Notes under the pieces: model-generated
What the model was told of the DNA's origin: nothing
The model's input: the letters and a program-made list of their open reading frames with translations, nothing else
The model's database searches: none
Origin: Cantharellus purpuraceus
Taxonomy: Eukaryota > Basidiomycota > Agaricomycetes > Cantharellales > Hydnaceae
Direction: 5' to 3'
NCBI GenBank assembly: GCA_025174535.1
Contig: JALBUN010000018.1
Coordinates: forward strand, 744,001 to 808,000
Length of the DNA stretch: 64,000 bases
Program-made: the position numbers and the translations under genes
Shown here: positions 1 through 10,973 of the stretch, piece after piece
Position numbering within the stretch: the stretch's first letter is position 1
How the letters are laid out: each line of letters starts with the position of its first letter

Positions 1-710
1 AGCATTAAAGCTCATCATGGGAAAGCGGACATACCATACAGCCATTTTCTCTTCCGCAGTGGACGAATTGCCATACCCTCTGAAAACGACGAGGACACTA
101 TCCTTCAAATGTTCGAGTGTAACCCTACAACCATGTAAGAGCTGCTTTGGTTGGCGTCGATCATGTGTGTATTGTTCCTTTACTAATCGAGCCATGGTGA
201 ACAGCGACCTATGAATCGAAACACTATGTCGCATCGAGACGGGCCTGCCATACTATTTAGTGAGAGCCCTTGTCTTACAATATTTCTCCTCCTTCCTGAT
301 CACACTCCAGGCTCTATCGCTGGCGCGTCATGCGTTGTTCCAGTTTATAACGACTTCAACTTCTTCAGGGTCACTTGACCCATCATGCACGGCACGTTGC
401 TGGTCTTAAGGCCAAAGCATTTGTCAATCATACTAGGCACAAATCCGTGCTCGCATTTGACTACATCGTCTCTCTATCAGAACTTTCAAGGCAAGCATGC
501 GTCTTGGCCGTTTCGCCAGGTGCATCTTGGATAGTGGACTACTCTATATTTATGATGGTCTGCCAGTTCCCACATGCGGAGACGACCGGACGCATTGCAT
601 CGTCCAGTTGCCATTGTGAGGTCTGCGAGCGACGGCTAGCTCATGGTAGCTATAGCTACACAAAGGATATACGTGGTGGGTCAATTACATTCAAAGGCAC
701 CAAAATTAAG
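1..710 (+). pseudogene. Relic of the 3' end of CFT1 (copy 1)
   Basis: The sequence follows the last exons of the intact CFT1 gene (36140-36880) in the same order and orientation. Positions 20-130 match the exon around 36144-36270, positions 300-420 match the exon around 36510-36650, and positions 475-660 match the final exon up to the stop context near 36876. Stops and indels break every frame, for example directly after the block ending near 130. It begins at the window edge, so more of the relic may lie to the left. Divergence from the functional gene is much greater than divergence from the second relic at 5230, so decay preceded the tandem duplication. Confidence 0.8.
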
Positions 711-2489
711 ACATAACTGACAGCCCAGTTTCAGGCTGCTTCCCGCCTGTAGATAGTGTTTTTACTCGAGTTAAATGTGGTTCACGATGAGTACTCTGCA
801 GCGACATGTTCTTCTCATCCTTGCATGACGTTTCTGACACCTCATTCCATGCCGTTTCTACCCCTATTTCTCTTCTGTTGGCTGTGCTTTCTTGGTCTCC
901 CGTCCAGAGCATTCAGAAGCCGGCCTGTATCTTCGATTCCATCGTCACGTTTCCCCCTAAATTTCATCATATGTCACTTGCGAAACCGCAATCACACTTC
1001 TCTGCGTGACGAACATTAAAACACGAACGCATCACCAGGCATGCTGTTGAGTTCACGTTCTAGGAACAGTGTTGGAAGCTTGCCATCAACCAGATGTACA
1101 CCCTGGCCATCTTATCTATGCTTCCCTTAAAAATTCCCTTTTCTCTCCAGTGACGCGACCTAGCTTTCCAAACAAGGGATGAAAGGTGAAAGACACCATG
1201 ATGCACTGGTATGAATGGTCCGGATGATGACAACAGGATGGGTAGATAATGTTCACTGTGGAGACAAGGACAGTAGAGCGATGGTGTAAGGCTGTATATG
1301 TGTGCATGTAGTACAATATGATGTTCTTAAAGATACCAAAGAAAAGACGGAACCACCCATGACATGGATGGTATTTGAATGTAGAGTCGCGATCATGCAA
1401 CAAACAAGCGGCCGATGTAAAAACAGAAACAAGTCCAATACACTACCCGGACATCGCCCAACACGGGACCCCATTCCGACTCAGACATCTGTTCTAATCG
1501 AACGTCACCTTGTGTCACTCCAACGTTATATTGTCTCCGAAGCATGCGCAGTCATCTGTCGTGTGTTGGATGCTGCCGCGTTTTGCCACAAACCCAAGGA
1601 TCAGCTTCTACTTCATGCACCTCTCTGGCTCAGATGATCTTCCAGCCAAGGACGACACAGAAAAACCCGTCACGAAATCTGTGGAGGAGGATGGAAGATC
1701 GTCGGAGGATACCCTGCTCTCTTCTGAGATGGACCATCCAGCTATAATGTTCACCCCCCACCCAAATCCCAACGAACACATCCCCTAGGACTACTACTAC
1801 CGGATCTTCCTGCCCACCATGACATCCAAAGGACGAAAGATAGTCAAAATGGTGGGATTCACGGGAATCGCGAAAGCTGAAGTCGAATAGGAGGACCGGG
1901 GAGCATAGAAATGACATTCCCACGCCCCAGGGTGCTCTAGAGAAGGGTCAAAGGGGAATGAATCGCGAGGGTTGAGGGGGTCGTCCATGGCAAGGGTGGT
2001 GGTGGTGATCGAGCTGAAGCGTGTCAACAATGTGTTCGCACAACTTCATCATGACACCGCCGGCGTGCAAGCTTTCCATTGAAATTAAAACTTGGACGCA
2101 GTCAATATAGATATAATTCCTCACCTATGGAGCAACCGCAGATCACTTGCACGCCTTTGAACCCCGGAATAAGCTGTCCATTATACACTTTTAGTACAAA
2201 TGACTTGGTGAGAAATGAAAACTCACCGTCCAGCAGATGTGACCGGTGGCCTTGGCTCATGGCTGCTGGATCGCCGGAAAGTGTTGATTAAGTTCAAGAG
2301 TGCATGTGATACTGGGTGTCTACCCAGGCACATCCCTATCACTCTAGGACTCAAGCAACACATTGAGGGGAGGGGAACGGTGGGTGAAAGGGTGCACCAC
2401 CCCACACACATAAGTGAGTCGACGTATAGTACAAACACAATTCCCACAGCTCCTGACTGCTCCACTTCATCAACTGCAGAAAAAGAAGG

Positions 2490-2629
2490 TCGCATCAACA
2501 ATAAGAAGACAGTGTGCAAGACACAGACGCACGGGTGCTGGTGGGAATGTGTCCACTCGTTAGGAGTGGCTTGGACGCGCACTGAGGCGTGGAGGCGTCC
2601 GTAGATAGAGACATGAAGACGAATGGCAT
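2490..2629 (-). pseudogene. Counterpart of the small secreted-like ORF at 7079-7390
   Basis: Read from the minus-strand ATG at 2629, a short hydrophobic start leads into a stretch alignable with the ORF at 7390 in the neighbouring copy (shared STDA and KPLL blocks). The frame ends after about 45 residues, and the splice phase that keeps the other copy open gives a stop here. I treat it as a probable broken copy. The protein family is not recognised. Confidence 0.2.
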
Positions 2630-4179
2630 GCAATAAGACGCCACCGAAGATAAATCAGCCTCTGATGACTGAGTTGAATGGGAAACGGTGGGAGGAGGTG
2701 GAGGTTGACAAGGGAAAGGAACGAAGAGAAATGCGACATATAAGTACTGCAGGAATCTGCTGACACAGCCAGCCGCACAAATCTTCAACAACAACTATCC
2801 TGCTCCAAACTCCGCGGAGACGCCATATGGCGGAGTTTCAAAGCTTCAACATTCATCAGTACCCCATTGGAGTAGGTACTCGAGCCTCCAGGGCACAACC
2901 TAAATGAAGGCAGCGCAGATGTTCGTTCGAATCACAAATTACCAATCGCCATATCGAGGCACAAACTCAACCGAGAACAATTGAATGTGACACTAGGTTG
3001 TGGCACATCTCCTCCACGTTCTAGTGACCACGCGTTCAGATGGCCACAGTGGGGGGTCACGGCGTCAGAAGTGCTGATAAAGGGTGTAACTAAAATGGTA
3101 TCCCCTTTGTGTCTGTATCTTTCAGACCAACTAACCTGAGCCTGAATGTCAGACGGAACACTTTGACAAGGGTGCCTTTCCGACGTTCTTCGCAGCCGAA
3201 AACCCCCCGAGAAGTGAGTGCTCTCCTCGTTTTATCTATAAATCTAGGGTCCCATTGTTGTGATGAACCAGGAAATGTTCCGAGGGGGCCGTCGTGGACA
3301 GGAGGATCGCCTCTTTGGACGCGATATTGGGGTCAGAATCAGGAGAAACCGATGGAGAGGCCTTCCTACAATATGAGTGGCATCAGAAGATCTTGACATG
3401 ATTGATATATCGAGCTGACAGCTCTACCTCGCAGTGCGCTTCGCAGCCGACCCTTACGGTGGAGCCGAACCAAGTTCTGACCCCCACATGTTCTCTGTTA
3501 TCAGCTCAGATCTATTGTTGATTCCCAGTACATACGCGTGATCTCACAGCCTATTATCAGCCTTTGTTCCATAAGCGGGGAATTCTGTAGAAATTTGCTG
3601 TCAAAGAGTCCTGTTGGCTCGGCACATGATTCATCCGATAAACGGTTCATGGCCCGAGCTTTCAGTCTTGAATACTCTCATCATTCTAGTGCTTCACACG
3701 GACAGCCAAAGTCCGCCAACAACGATGATCGATCATGGATGTCGTCGTTTTGGGTGCTTCCAGAACGATTTTTCTCCGCTCTAAACAAAGGACCGGACTC
3801 TCTGGCGCTTCGCTCATACGCCTGCTGTCGACACACCCCACAGATGCAAACCAAGGCCCACCAAAGCCCCACCACGAGCGCCATCGTTCTCGCCACCTCA
3901 CAACGGCCCCCCGCTTTCCTACGTGCTCTCTCGATCGTCCCCTGGAATTCATCGATGTGCCCATCCTCTCTGGCTACCTCCCAGTTGATCGCTGCATCTG
4001 CGCCTCATGGCAGTGAGTAGCGAGTGAGGGCGTCAGATTCGACCTGAAACCTCATGCACGTCAACTCCCCCACCACACTGTCCTTCTTTGTCACCCCTGC
4101 CTTCCCACGACATCAAAATTAGGGTCAAAGCCGTCGAGGGTGGGGACATCGCCATAAGCAAGTACCGTTAGAACGTGCG

Positions 4180-4610
4180 TATTTTATGCCATTATCTCTA
4201 CGCAGCACTGATAGTCACGCAACAGGACACCCTCTCCCACACCAGCGTACCTTTTGTGCATCCCGGCCCTTGCTCTGCAGCCACGAATCTACCTGTCCCA
4301 ACATCTTGTCTCCAATTCTCGAACGGAAGCCTGGTGTGAATGCATGGTCTCCCCTACTGCAACAGGTCTCAGAAAGTCATTAGGGAGGCGTATGTCCCAG
4401 GCCCATGTATAGTCACGACCGATGCGTTCACGCTCGTCGCTCTCACTACGCGAGCTTCCCGACTTTCATCACTGTCAGAAACTGAGCCTTCTACTCTACC
4501 CCTCCGTTTATATCATTTTCGTCCCTGTCTAGCTCAAATCTTCTGTCAGTGTCTTGACACCACGCGTCACTACTCCCCCGCCTCATTTATTCTTGACTAC
4601 CCATATCACC
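4180..4610 (+). pseudogene. Possible relic of CFT1 5' exons (left copy)
   Basis: Around 4563-4600 the sequence resembles the CFT1 exon at 32355-32400 that encodes YSPSFVLDL; here a frame reads YSPASFILDY. The flanking 4180-4500 aligns loosely with 8940-9200 of the second copy, where the CFT1 relationship is clearer. All frames are interrupted. The 600 bp to the right, up to the start of the second copy at 5230, holds an open stretch that I cannot relate to any family. Confidence 0.35.
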
Positions 4611-5229
4611 CATTCATGAGCTCAGAGGCAGGCAAGATGACACGCTCAGCAGCACAGACGTTTCTCATGCGGATTATTGGACGGTTGATTCAGCTCTGCG
4701 TTTCCAGCATCTCTATACACCGCCCGCTTTTCTGGGTTGTGTGTCCGGTTCCAGCACTTCTCCAACGCAATAACGAGCTTGAAGACTACTACTTCCGTCT
4801 CAAATCGTCTGGCATCACGCGTGTGAAAAGGCATATTGCGTCTGGTAAAGTCAGCATTCATCCACAGAAGGAGCTACGCTCACGTAGATTGCAGTATCAT
4901 CGGCAGGAGGTACAGGTTACTATGAGAGCAGACAGTCAAACGATGGATGAGCCGAACATATTGAATCGAAGACCGACGGCTTGAATGTCGCCTCACCGAG
5001 AGGTCTCGGTAAATGACCCCTTACGGTCCGAGGTGGGTCTGCGACAGTACGATTGTGTTCCGCAGAATCAGCTACCCATACAAAGGCAGACGTGGTGGAT
5101 TTTGCGGTTCCTTGCTCCACGGTTGTCTTTCTGATGAGACCTCTAGATACCCGCCTCCACGTGCCGGGATCAAGCGAGCACCCAGAGTTGAAGGCTCGTT
5201 AGTGAAACATCACCATCTCGTTGAAAACT

Positions 5230-5945
5230 AGCATTAAAGCTCGTGATGGGAAAGCGGACATACCATACAGCCATTTTCTCTTCCGCAGTGGACGAATTGC
5301 CATACCCTCTGAAAACGAAGAGGACACTATCCTTCAAATGTTCGAGTGTAACCCTACAACCATGTAAGAGCTGCTTTGGTTGGCGTCGATCATGTGTGTA
5401 TCGTTCCGTTACTGACGCCGAGTCATGGGTGAGCAGCAACCTATGAATCGAAACACTATGTCGCATCGAGACGGGCCTGCCATACTATTCAGTGAGAGCC
5501 CTTGTCTTACAATATTTCTCCTCCTTCCTGATCACACTCCAGGCTCTATCGCTGGCGCGTCATGCGTTGTTCCAGTTTATAACGACTTCAACTTCTTCAG
5601 GGTCACTTGACCCATCATGCACGGCACGTTGCTGGTCTTAAGGCGAACGCATTCTCGTCTGTCAAGGCACAAATCCGTGCTCGCATTTGACTACATCGTC
5701 TCTCTATCAGAACTTTCAAGGCAAGCATGCGTCTTGGCCGTTTCGCCAGATGCATCTTGGATAGTGGACTACTCTATATTTATGATGGTCTGCTAGTTCC
5801 CACACATGCGGAGACGACCGGACGCATTGCATCGTCGAGTTGCTATTGTGAGGTCTGCGAGCGACGGCTAGCTCATGGTAGCTATAGCTACACAAAGGAT
5901 ATACGTGGTGGGTCAATTGCATTCAAAGGCACCGGAATTAAGACA
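5230..5945 (+). pseudogene. Relic of the 3' end of CFT1 (copy 2)
   Basis: This is the near-identical partner of the relic at 1-710. It follows the last CFT1 exons through the region equivalent to the stop codon, with small differences from copy 1, such as a deleted stretch near 5640-5660. Frames are interrupted throughout and the splice context of the parent exons is not kept, so it cannot encode a CPSF160 C-terminus. Confidence 0.8.
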
Positions 5946-7078
5946 TAACTGACAGCCCAGTTTCAGGCTGCTTCCGGCCTGTAGATAGTGTTTTTATTCG
6001 AGTTAAATAAATGTGGTTCGCGATGAGTACTCTGCAGCGACATGTTCTTCTCATCCTTGCGTATCGTATGCTAGACGTTTCTGACACCTCATCCCATGCC
6101 GTTTCTACCCCTATTTCTCTTCTGTTGGCTGTGCTTTCTTGGTCTCCCGTCCAGAGCATTCAGAAGCCGGCCTGTATCTTCGATTCCATCGTCACGTTTC
6201 CCCCTAAATTTCATCATATGTTACCTGCGAAACCGCAATCACACTTCTCTGCGTGATGAATATTAAAACGTGAATGCATCACCAGGCATGCTGTTGAGTT
6301 CACGTTCTAGGAACGGTGTTGGAAGCTTGCCATCGACAAGGTGTACACCCTAGCCATGTTATCTATCCTTCCGTTATAAACTCCCTTCTCCCTCCAGTGA
6401 CGCAACCTAGCTAAGGTGAAAGACAGCATGATGCACTGGTACGAATGGTCCGGATGATGACAACAGGATGGGTAGATTAGGTTCACTGTGAAGACAAGGA
6501 CAGTAGAGCGATGGTGTAAGGCTGTATATGTGTGCATGTAGTACAATATGTTTTTAAAGATACCAAAGAAAAGACGAAACCACCCATGATATGGATGGTA
6601 TTTGAATGTAGAGTCGCGATCATGCAACAAACAAGCGGCCGATGTAAAAACAGAAACAAGTCCAATACACTACCCAGACATCGCCCAACACGGGACCCCA
6701 TTCCGACTCAGACATCTGTTCTAATCGAACGTCACCTTGTGTCACTCCAACGTTATATTGTCTCCGAAGCATGCGCAGTCATCTGTCGTGTGTTGGATGC
6801 TGTCTTGTTTTGCCACAAACCCAAGGATCGGCCTTCATTTCACACACTACTCTCTCTCGGACTATCTGCTACGATACCCCGAGCTTCACCAACATCTGCT
6901 CGAATCACCCCACCTCGTGGGGAGAGTGACCTCTGTGGTTACTCTGATCCGCAGTATGCAAATAGTGCAGCTGTGGAACGACGTGCACGGCGTTCGTCTG
7001 CCCATACCGGCGCATGCCCATCATTGTCCACCAGCTGAAATCAATATAAGCACAAGAAAGCAACCAAAGTCGTGGCAC

Positions 7079-7390
7079 TCACGAATAAGGCGGTACAACC
7101 ATGATCCTCTCTCCACTAAAATGGAGGACGACCTGGTCATGGTCGGGGTGATGTTGCTTAAGTTCAAGAGTGCGCTCCTGTACCGGGTGCCTTTCATCAA
7201 CTGCAGAAGGAAAGCGCCGCATTAAAAATACAAACGACAACTCAAACAACAAGAAATAAGACCACATACACATTGCACTCGTGGTAGGCGCACGTCCACT
7301 CCATGGGAGTGGCTTGAACTCAGTGTCAGACATGGTGGCATCCGTGGATACTAGTATAGATATGAAGGCGACGACGAGGAACGGGAACAT
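7079..7390 (-). CDS. Candidate small secreted-like protein, unknown family
   Basis: From the minus-strand ATG at 7390 the first 18 residues (MFPFLVVAFISILVSTDA) look like a signal peptide or anchor. The frame stays open to a stop at 7079. A possible intron, with donor near 7270 and acceptor ctgcag near 7203, would leave a product of about 79 residues; without splicing it is about 104. A TATTTATA box and a pyrimidine-rich leader lie about 100 bp upstream. The neighbouring duplicate copy is disrupted. No domain is recognised, and this may be an accidental frame within decayed DNA. Confidence 0.25.
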   Translation of the reverse strand: MFPFLVVAFISILVSTDATMSDTEFKPLPWSGRAPTTSAMCMWSYFLLFELSFVFLMRRFPSAVDERHPVQERTLELKQHHPDHDQVVLHFSGERIMVVPPYS

Positions 7391-8999
7391 CGCAGGAGAC
7401 AACGTCACCGCCAATAAAGGATATGGATGGGAGGAGGTGTGAAGGGGAAAGGTAGGAGTTGGGGATGGAAACAAGGGACAGACGGGGTATAAATACTGTG
7501 TGGAACCTGCTGACACAGCTATCCATACAAATGTCCCAGGCCAATGGTTACGCCACCTAGCTAAACACCGCGGACGCCACCAAGCGCCACGGAGTTTCAA
7601 CATTCATCAGTCCCCGATTCGGATAGCGACGGTATCTCGAGGCTCGAGGGCACAATTGGGACGAAATCACTCACTCTCGGCAGGACCACAAAGTCTCAAG
7701 GCAAATGTATCGGCGTGAAATCTACTGAGAACAATTGAATTCACCCTGTGGCACGCCACTTCCTCCCACTTTCCGGTGGTCATGCTTCGGATACCACCGA
7801 TGGAGTCCACGGCATCGAAATAAGCGCATTAACGAGTGTGGGAAACATGGTATGTACATTGTGCATGTATCCATCAAATTTGTGACTACCCTGAGCCTGA
7901 ATCTCAGATGTGACCATCCCACACGAAAGTTGCCTTGCTGACGTTCTTCGCAAGCTGAATCCTCTTGGGGGTCTCCCCTTGTACTTACGTATCTGGGATG
8001 GTGCTTTGGATAATACCCGAGGTTGCTGTCCATGAGCAAGAATATTGCCTTTTTGGAAGCGATAATGTCATGGGGCATCAGAATCCTAATTAATGGCGTA
8101 AAGACGCATGGAGAATTATATCCGTTGTACGTGATATTACCGAAATGGACAATATGTCGAGCTGACAGCTCTGTCCCATAGCGCGCTTCGCAACCGACCC
8201 TCAGGGCGCAAGTGATCCACGCCGTGGCTCCCACGGGTTCTTCGTTATCGCCCAAGATCTATAGTCGATGTCCATCCCACGTTTGACACCCGATTTTTAG
8301 CCTTTTTTCCATAAGCAGGAGATCCTGTCAATTTTTATGTGAAAATTTGTTTCAAAGAGCTCTATTCTTCGGTATATGATTCATCCGATACACGGATCGT
8401 TCGATATTGAGTCCACGCTGCAGTCTAGCCACTCACACCCAACGTTCGACGACAACAATCATCGATTATATGGCAGTCGTCACTTCAGGCGCTTCCAGGT
8501 CGAATGTTCTCTGTTCTGATTGGGCTATCTGGCGCCTCGCTCATGTCATTTTCCCAGACATACCCCGCAGACGGAGGCCCACACCCACCGAGGCTCCACC
8601 ACTAGCACCCTCATGCACCTCCTCACCCTCCGCCCTTGCCTTCTCAACGCTCCCTCTAAGGTGTCTCCCATGACACCCCTCGCATTTTCCTCCCCCTTAA
8701 TCTTTTCTAATTGTTTGCGGGTATCCTATCCATTCGTCTGGCTAGCTGATAGTCTGCCTTTGGATCGCTGCACTGGTGAGTCATGGCTGTGAATGGCGGT
8801 GGGAGCAACAGAGCTGACTGGAGGTTATAGGCAAGAGGATCGCATCAACTCCCGCACTGGAACAGCCTTTCGTTCAGAGGTGTACCATATACCATCATTG
8901 GTGGTTCCAGCACCGACACGGGAAAACTCAGGCAGGCGAGCATTTCCTCGCGTGATCCATGCGGCGCTGACAGACACCCAGCAGGGCATCCTCGCCAAC

Positions 9000-9545
9000 A
9001 CCAGCATGACCATGTGCTTTAAAACCCTGTTCCCAGCTGTGGACACTGCCAGGTCGCCATCTCGTTGTCTCCTTGTTGAGCGGTTCCGGCGCATCGTTGT
9101 GAGTGATTCCAACGGGCATATCCTTGCCGTAGCTGACTCGAATCCTGTCTCAAGCACGGCCAATGCAAACACTCCTCGTACTATGAACGTTCTTTGTCCT
9201 TCGCAACTTCCTTCACCTTTGGTGCAACGCTCATGAGGTCTGTACCAGCTCTCTTATGCCTCTGGCGGACCTTGCCAACCTTCCCATCTATCGGTCAGAG
9301 CTGCGTGGCTGTTGGCGAGCAGGTCCAGACCATTGCATGGCCTGCAAAGTGTTCCAACAGCTCTCACATCTGTTGCTGTTTATTTCATGCACTGACATTC
9401 GGCGCAAACACGTCTTATTCCTCAAGCTTTGTTCGTGACCTAGCCTCATTCCATGAACGGATTCATAACTACCTTCCTCCCGGGCTTCAGAAATACTACT
9501 CGAACAGTGTCACCTTTATGACATGGATAGGGGATCCAACTGGTC
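9000..9545 (+). pseudogene. Relic of CFT1 5' exons (right copy)
   Basis: Positions 9160-9240 resemble CFT1 32050-32110, including an identical tttggtgcaac block. Positions 9240-9345 match the exon at 32150-32300; the nucleotide core ttggcgagcaggnccag is shared. Positions 9410-9530 match the exon at 32355-32450: a frame reads YSSSFVRDLASFHERIHNY against YSPSFVLDLTLVEERIHNV in the intact protein. Indels break the frame between the blocks and the start codon region is not recognisable. Together with the 3' relic at 5230 it suggests the repeating unit once held a whole CFT1 copy that lost its middle. Confidence 0.65.
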
Positions 9546-9971
9546 ATTCCTTTCAACACTAGCACGCCTCTGATCAAGACCAGGACTTGCTGTGGCGCCA
9601 AGCCAGGCTTCACAATCCCTCGCACAGTCCCCAGCCATGCATCTATAATGGCACCCGAGCCATGTGTGCATCTGTGATCGCCTGCTAGAGAAGTACCTGC
9701 ATGTTGCGGTGAGTAGTCAGCAAAACATCATATGTCTCATGTCCACCCCATCGCTGATTCAATCCCTCTCGCAGCCCCTCCCTCCCCCGCAATTTATCGT
9801 CAACGACAACATTCTGTCACTCGCAACATGGCACGTTGTTGATCCCTTGTGAGAGCCGGCCTGGTTGTTTTCAGAGGTGTGTACGATGTCAACGCTCCCA
9901 GGACGGGCAAAGCGACTGACCTTCTGCTGCCCAGTTCCAACCTGCTTCCAACCTGCTTCCAGCCCCTGTAA

Positions 9972-10783
9972 ATCTTCGAGGAGGCGGCGCGCAGGAAGAA
10001 GAAAGGTGCGGCGATCCGCAAACGCATGCGCAGAGAGGAGGCCGGGTTATTGGTGGACCGCCGAGGGGATGCGCCGCTGAGCGAGGGATTTGAGTGCTTC
10101 CCCGGCGGTCGGATTGGCCCGGACGACGACGACGTAGTTGAGGATGATGCCCGTGCTGATTTTGATTTCGATTTTGATGCTGGGCCATACGTGCGCGGTG
10201 CGGCGAGGCTGCGGTCTGCGTCGGCACCTAATACGTCGTCGTCGGACCCTGCTACACATGTGCATGGTATTCGCACACTGCCGCGATATCCTGGGCCTGT
10301 GTCGCCTGCGGCGGTGCGGCCCTCTTCCTCCACCAAGCTGAAACCGAGGCGGGCGAAGAGATCGGGAAGCGGAGCACGACGACGGGGACGACGGTGTCGT
10401 CTTCTGCCCTGCAGCCCGGCTCGCCCACGGACGCTGTTCATGTACCGCGTATCGACGTGGCGAGTAGTCCTACGTTTGAGGGGTTCCCGGAGGATGATGA
10501 CGAGACGTATGAGGGCGGGGGGGATGTGGTGTCGCGCGCGTTGAAGCTCAGGCTGGTTATGGGGGAATTGGCGGTGGTGCGTGAAGGGTTGGAGGGTGCT
10601 GGTGCTGGTGCTGGTGCTAGGGGATTTCCAAGCCCGGGGCTGATGCCTGGTGGTAGTTTTCCCAGTGCCGGGTTGGGGTCGAGTGGGTTCCCGAGTCTTG
10701 GCCTGGGTGGTGAAGGAAAACATCCACCGAATATGAGGGGTCATCAAGGCGCGTTTTTGGCACGGACGGGGGACGATGCTTGA
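9972..10783 (+). pseudogene. GC-rich 3' fragment of an unrecognised gene, frameshifted
   Basis: A frame opening near 9972 encodes a basic stretch (EEAARRKKKGAAIRKRMRRE) and then acidic and Ser/Pro-rich sequence up to about 10345. The continuation lies one frame over, from about 10355 to the stop at 10781-10783, and ends in Gly/Pro-rich sequence. No GT-AG intron bridges the shift, so a single-base indel is likely. No start or upstream exons are visible. High GC separates it from the AT-richer relics to its left. The basic-then-disordered layout would suit the cytoplasmic tail of a membrane protein, but that is a guess. No family is recognised. Confidence 0.4.
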
Positions 10784-10935
10784 CGTTGTGGGACTTTTGC
10801 AAACAACATACCCTGATCCCAACAGCTGGGGTTATGAAGCTGGTTATATATTCCTTTTTTTATGTGTGTGCATTTGGCCTATGCTGTTTGTACTACTCTG
10901 GTGTTATAGTACTATGCATGCATGCATGATGACAA

Positions 10936-10936
<1 letters not shown>

Positions 10937-10962
<26 letters not shown>
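10937..10962. repeat. CT dinucleotide microsatellite
   Basis: A run of CT repeats lies directly downstream of the GH79 pseudogene stop, in its former 3' untranslated region. The second GH79 copy has only a short ctctctc remnant at the equivalent place (about 18003-18010), so the run expanded in, or was lost from, one copy. Confidence 0.9.
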
Positions 10963-10966
<4 letters not shown>

Positions 10967-10973
10967 CTCCTTT

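Larger units (their letters stand above)
1..4990. repeat. Tandem segmental duplication, left copy
   Basis: This segment aligns with 5230-9600 along most of its length. The first 2 kb is nearly identical apart from small indels, and similarity falls towards the right end. Landmarks shared by both copies are the opening block at 1 and 5230, the block around 1260-1560 and 6480-6800, the TATA-like site near 2737 and 7489, and a block near 3620 and 8370. The only recognisable content is decayed CFT1 sequence. I see no intact gene between about 720 and 4200; the frames there are short and are broken differently in the two copies. Confidence 0.8.
5230..9600. repeat. Tandem segmental duplication, right copy
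   Basis: This is the second copy of the segment at 1-4990, offset by about 5.2 kb. The join between copies lies just before 5230, where the opening words of position 1 recur almost exactly. Apart from the CFT1 relics at both ends and one weak small ORF candidate on the minus strand, I see no gene in it. The stretches 5950-7070 and 7400-9000 contain only short unsupported frames. Retained similarity in clearly non-coding parts indicates a fairly recent duplication of already decayed DNA. Confidence 0.8.

Noticed and set aside
1302..1637. Open frame also found at 6532-7038 in the second unit
   Set aside because: The two copies are too similar overall for frame conservation to be informative, the antisense frame is equally open, and no domain is seen.
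3538..4020. Open frames on both strands of the left duplication unit
   Set aside because: The homologous stretch of the second unit (about 8400-8790) is broken in different frames, so coding conservation is not supported.
4340..4984. A 214-codon open frame in the left duplication unit
   Set aside because: No counterpart stays open in the right unit, no domain is recognisable, and part of it overlaps CFT1-like relic sequence; probably chance.
1..9600. RIP-type mutation as the cause of CFT1 relic decay
   Set aside because: Differences include many indels and all substitution types; there is no obvious C-to-T/G-to-A dominance by eye, though I could not compute it.
9800..10822. Long minus-strand open frame (340 codons) over the GC-rich fragment
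   Set aside because: Composition (Arg/Pro/Ser-rich) is that expected of an antisense shadow in GC-rich DNA; the plus-strand reading is more protein-like.
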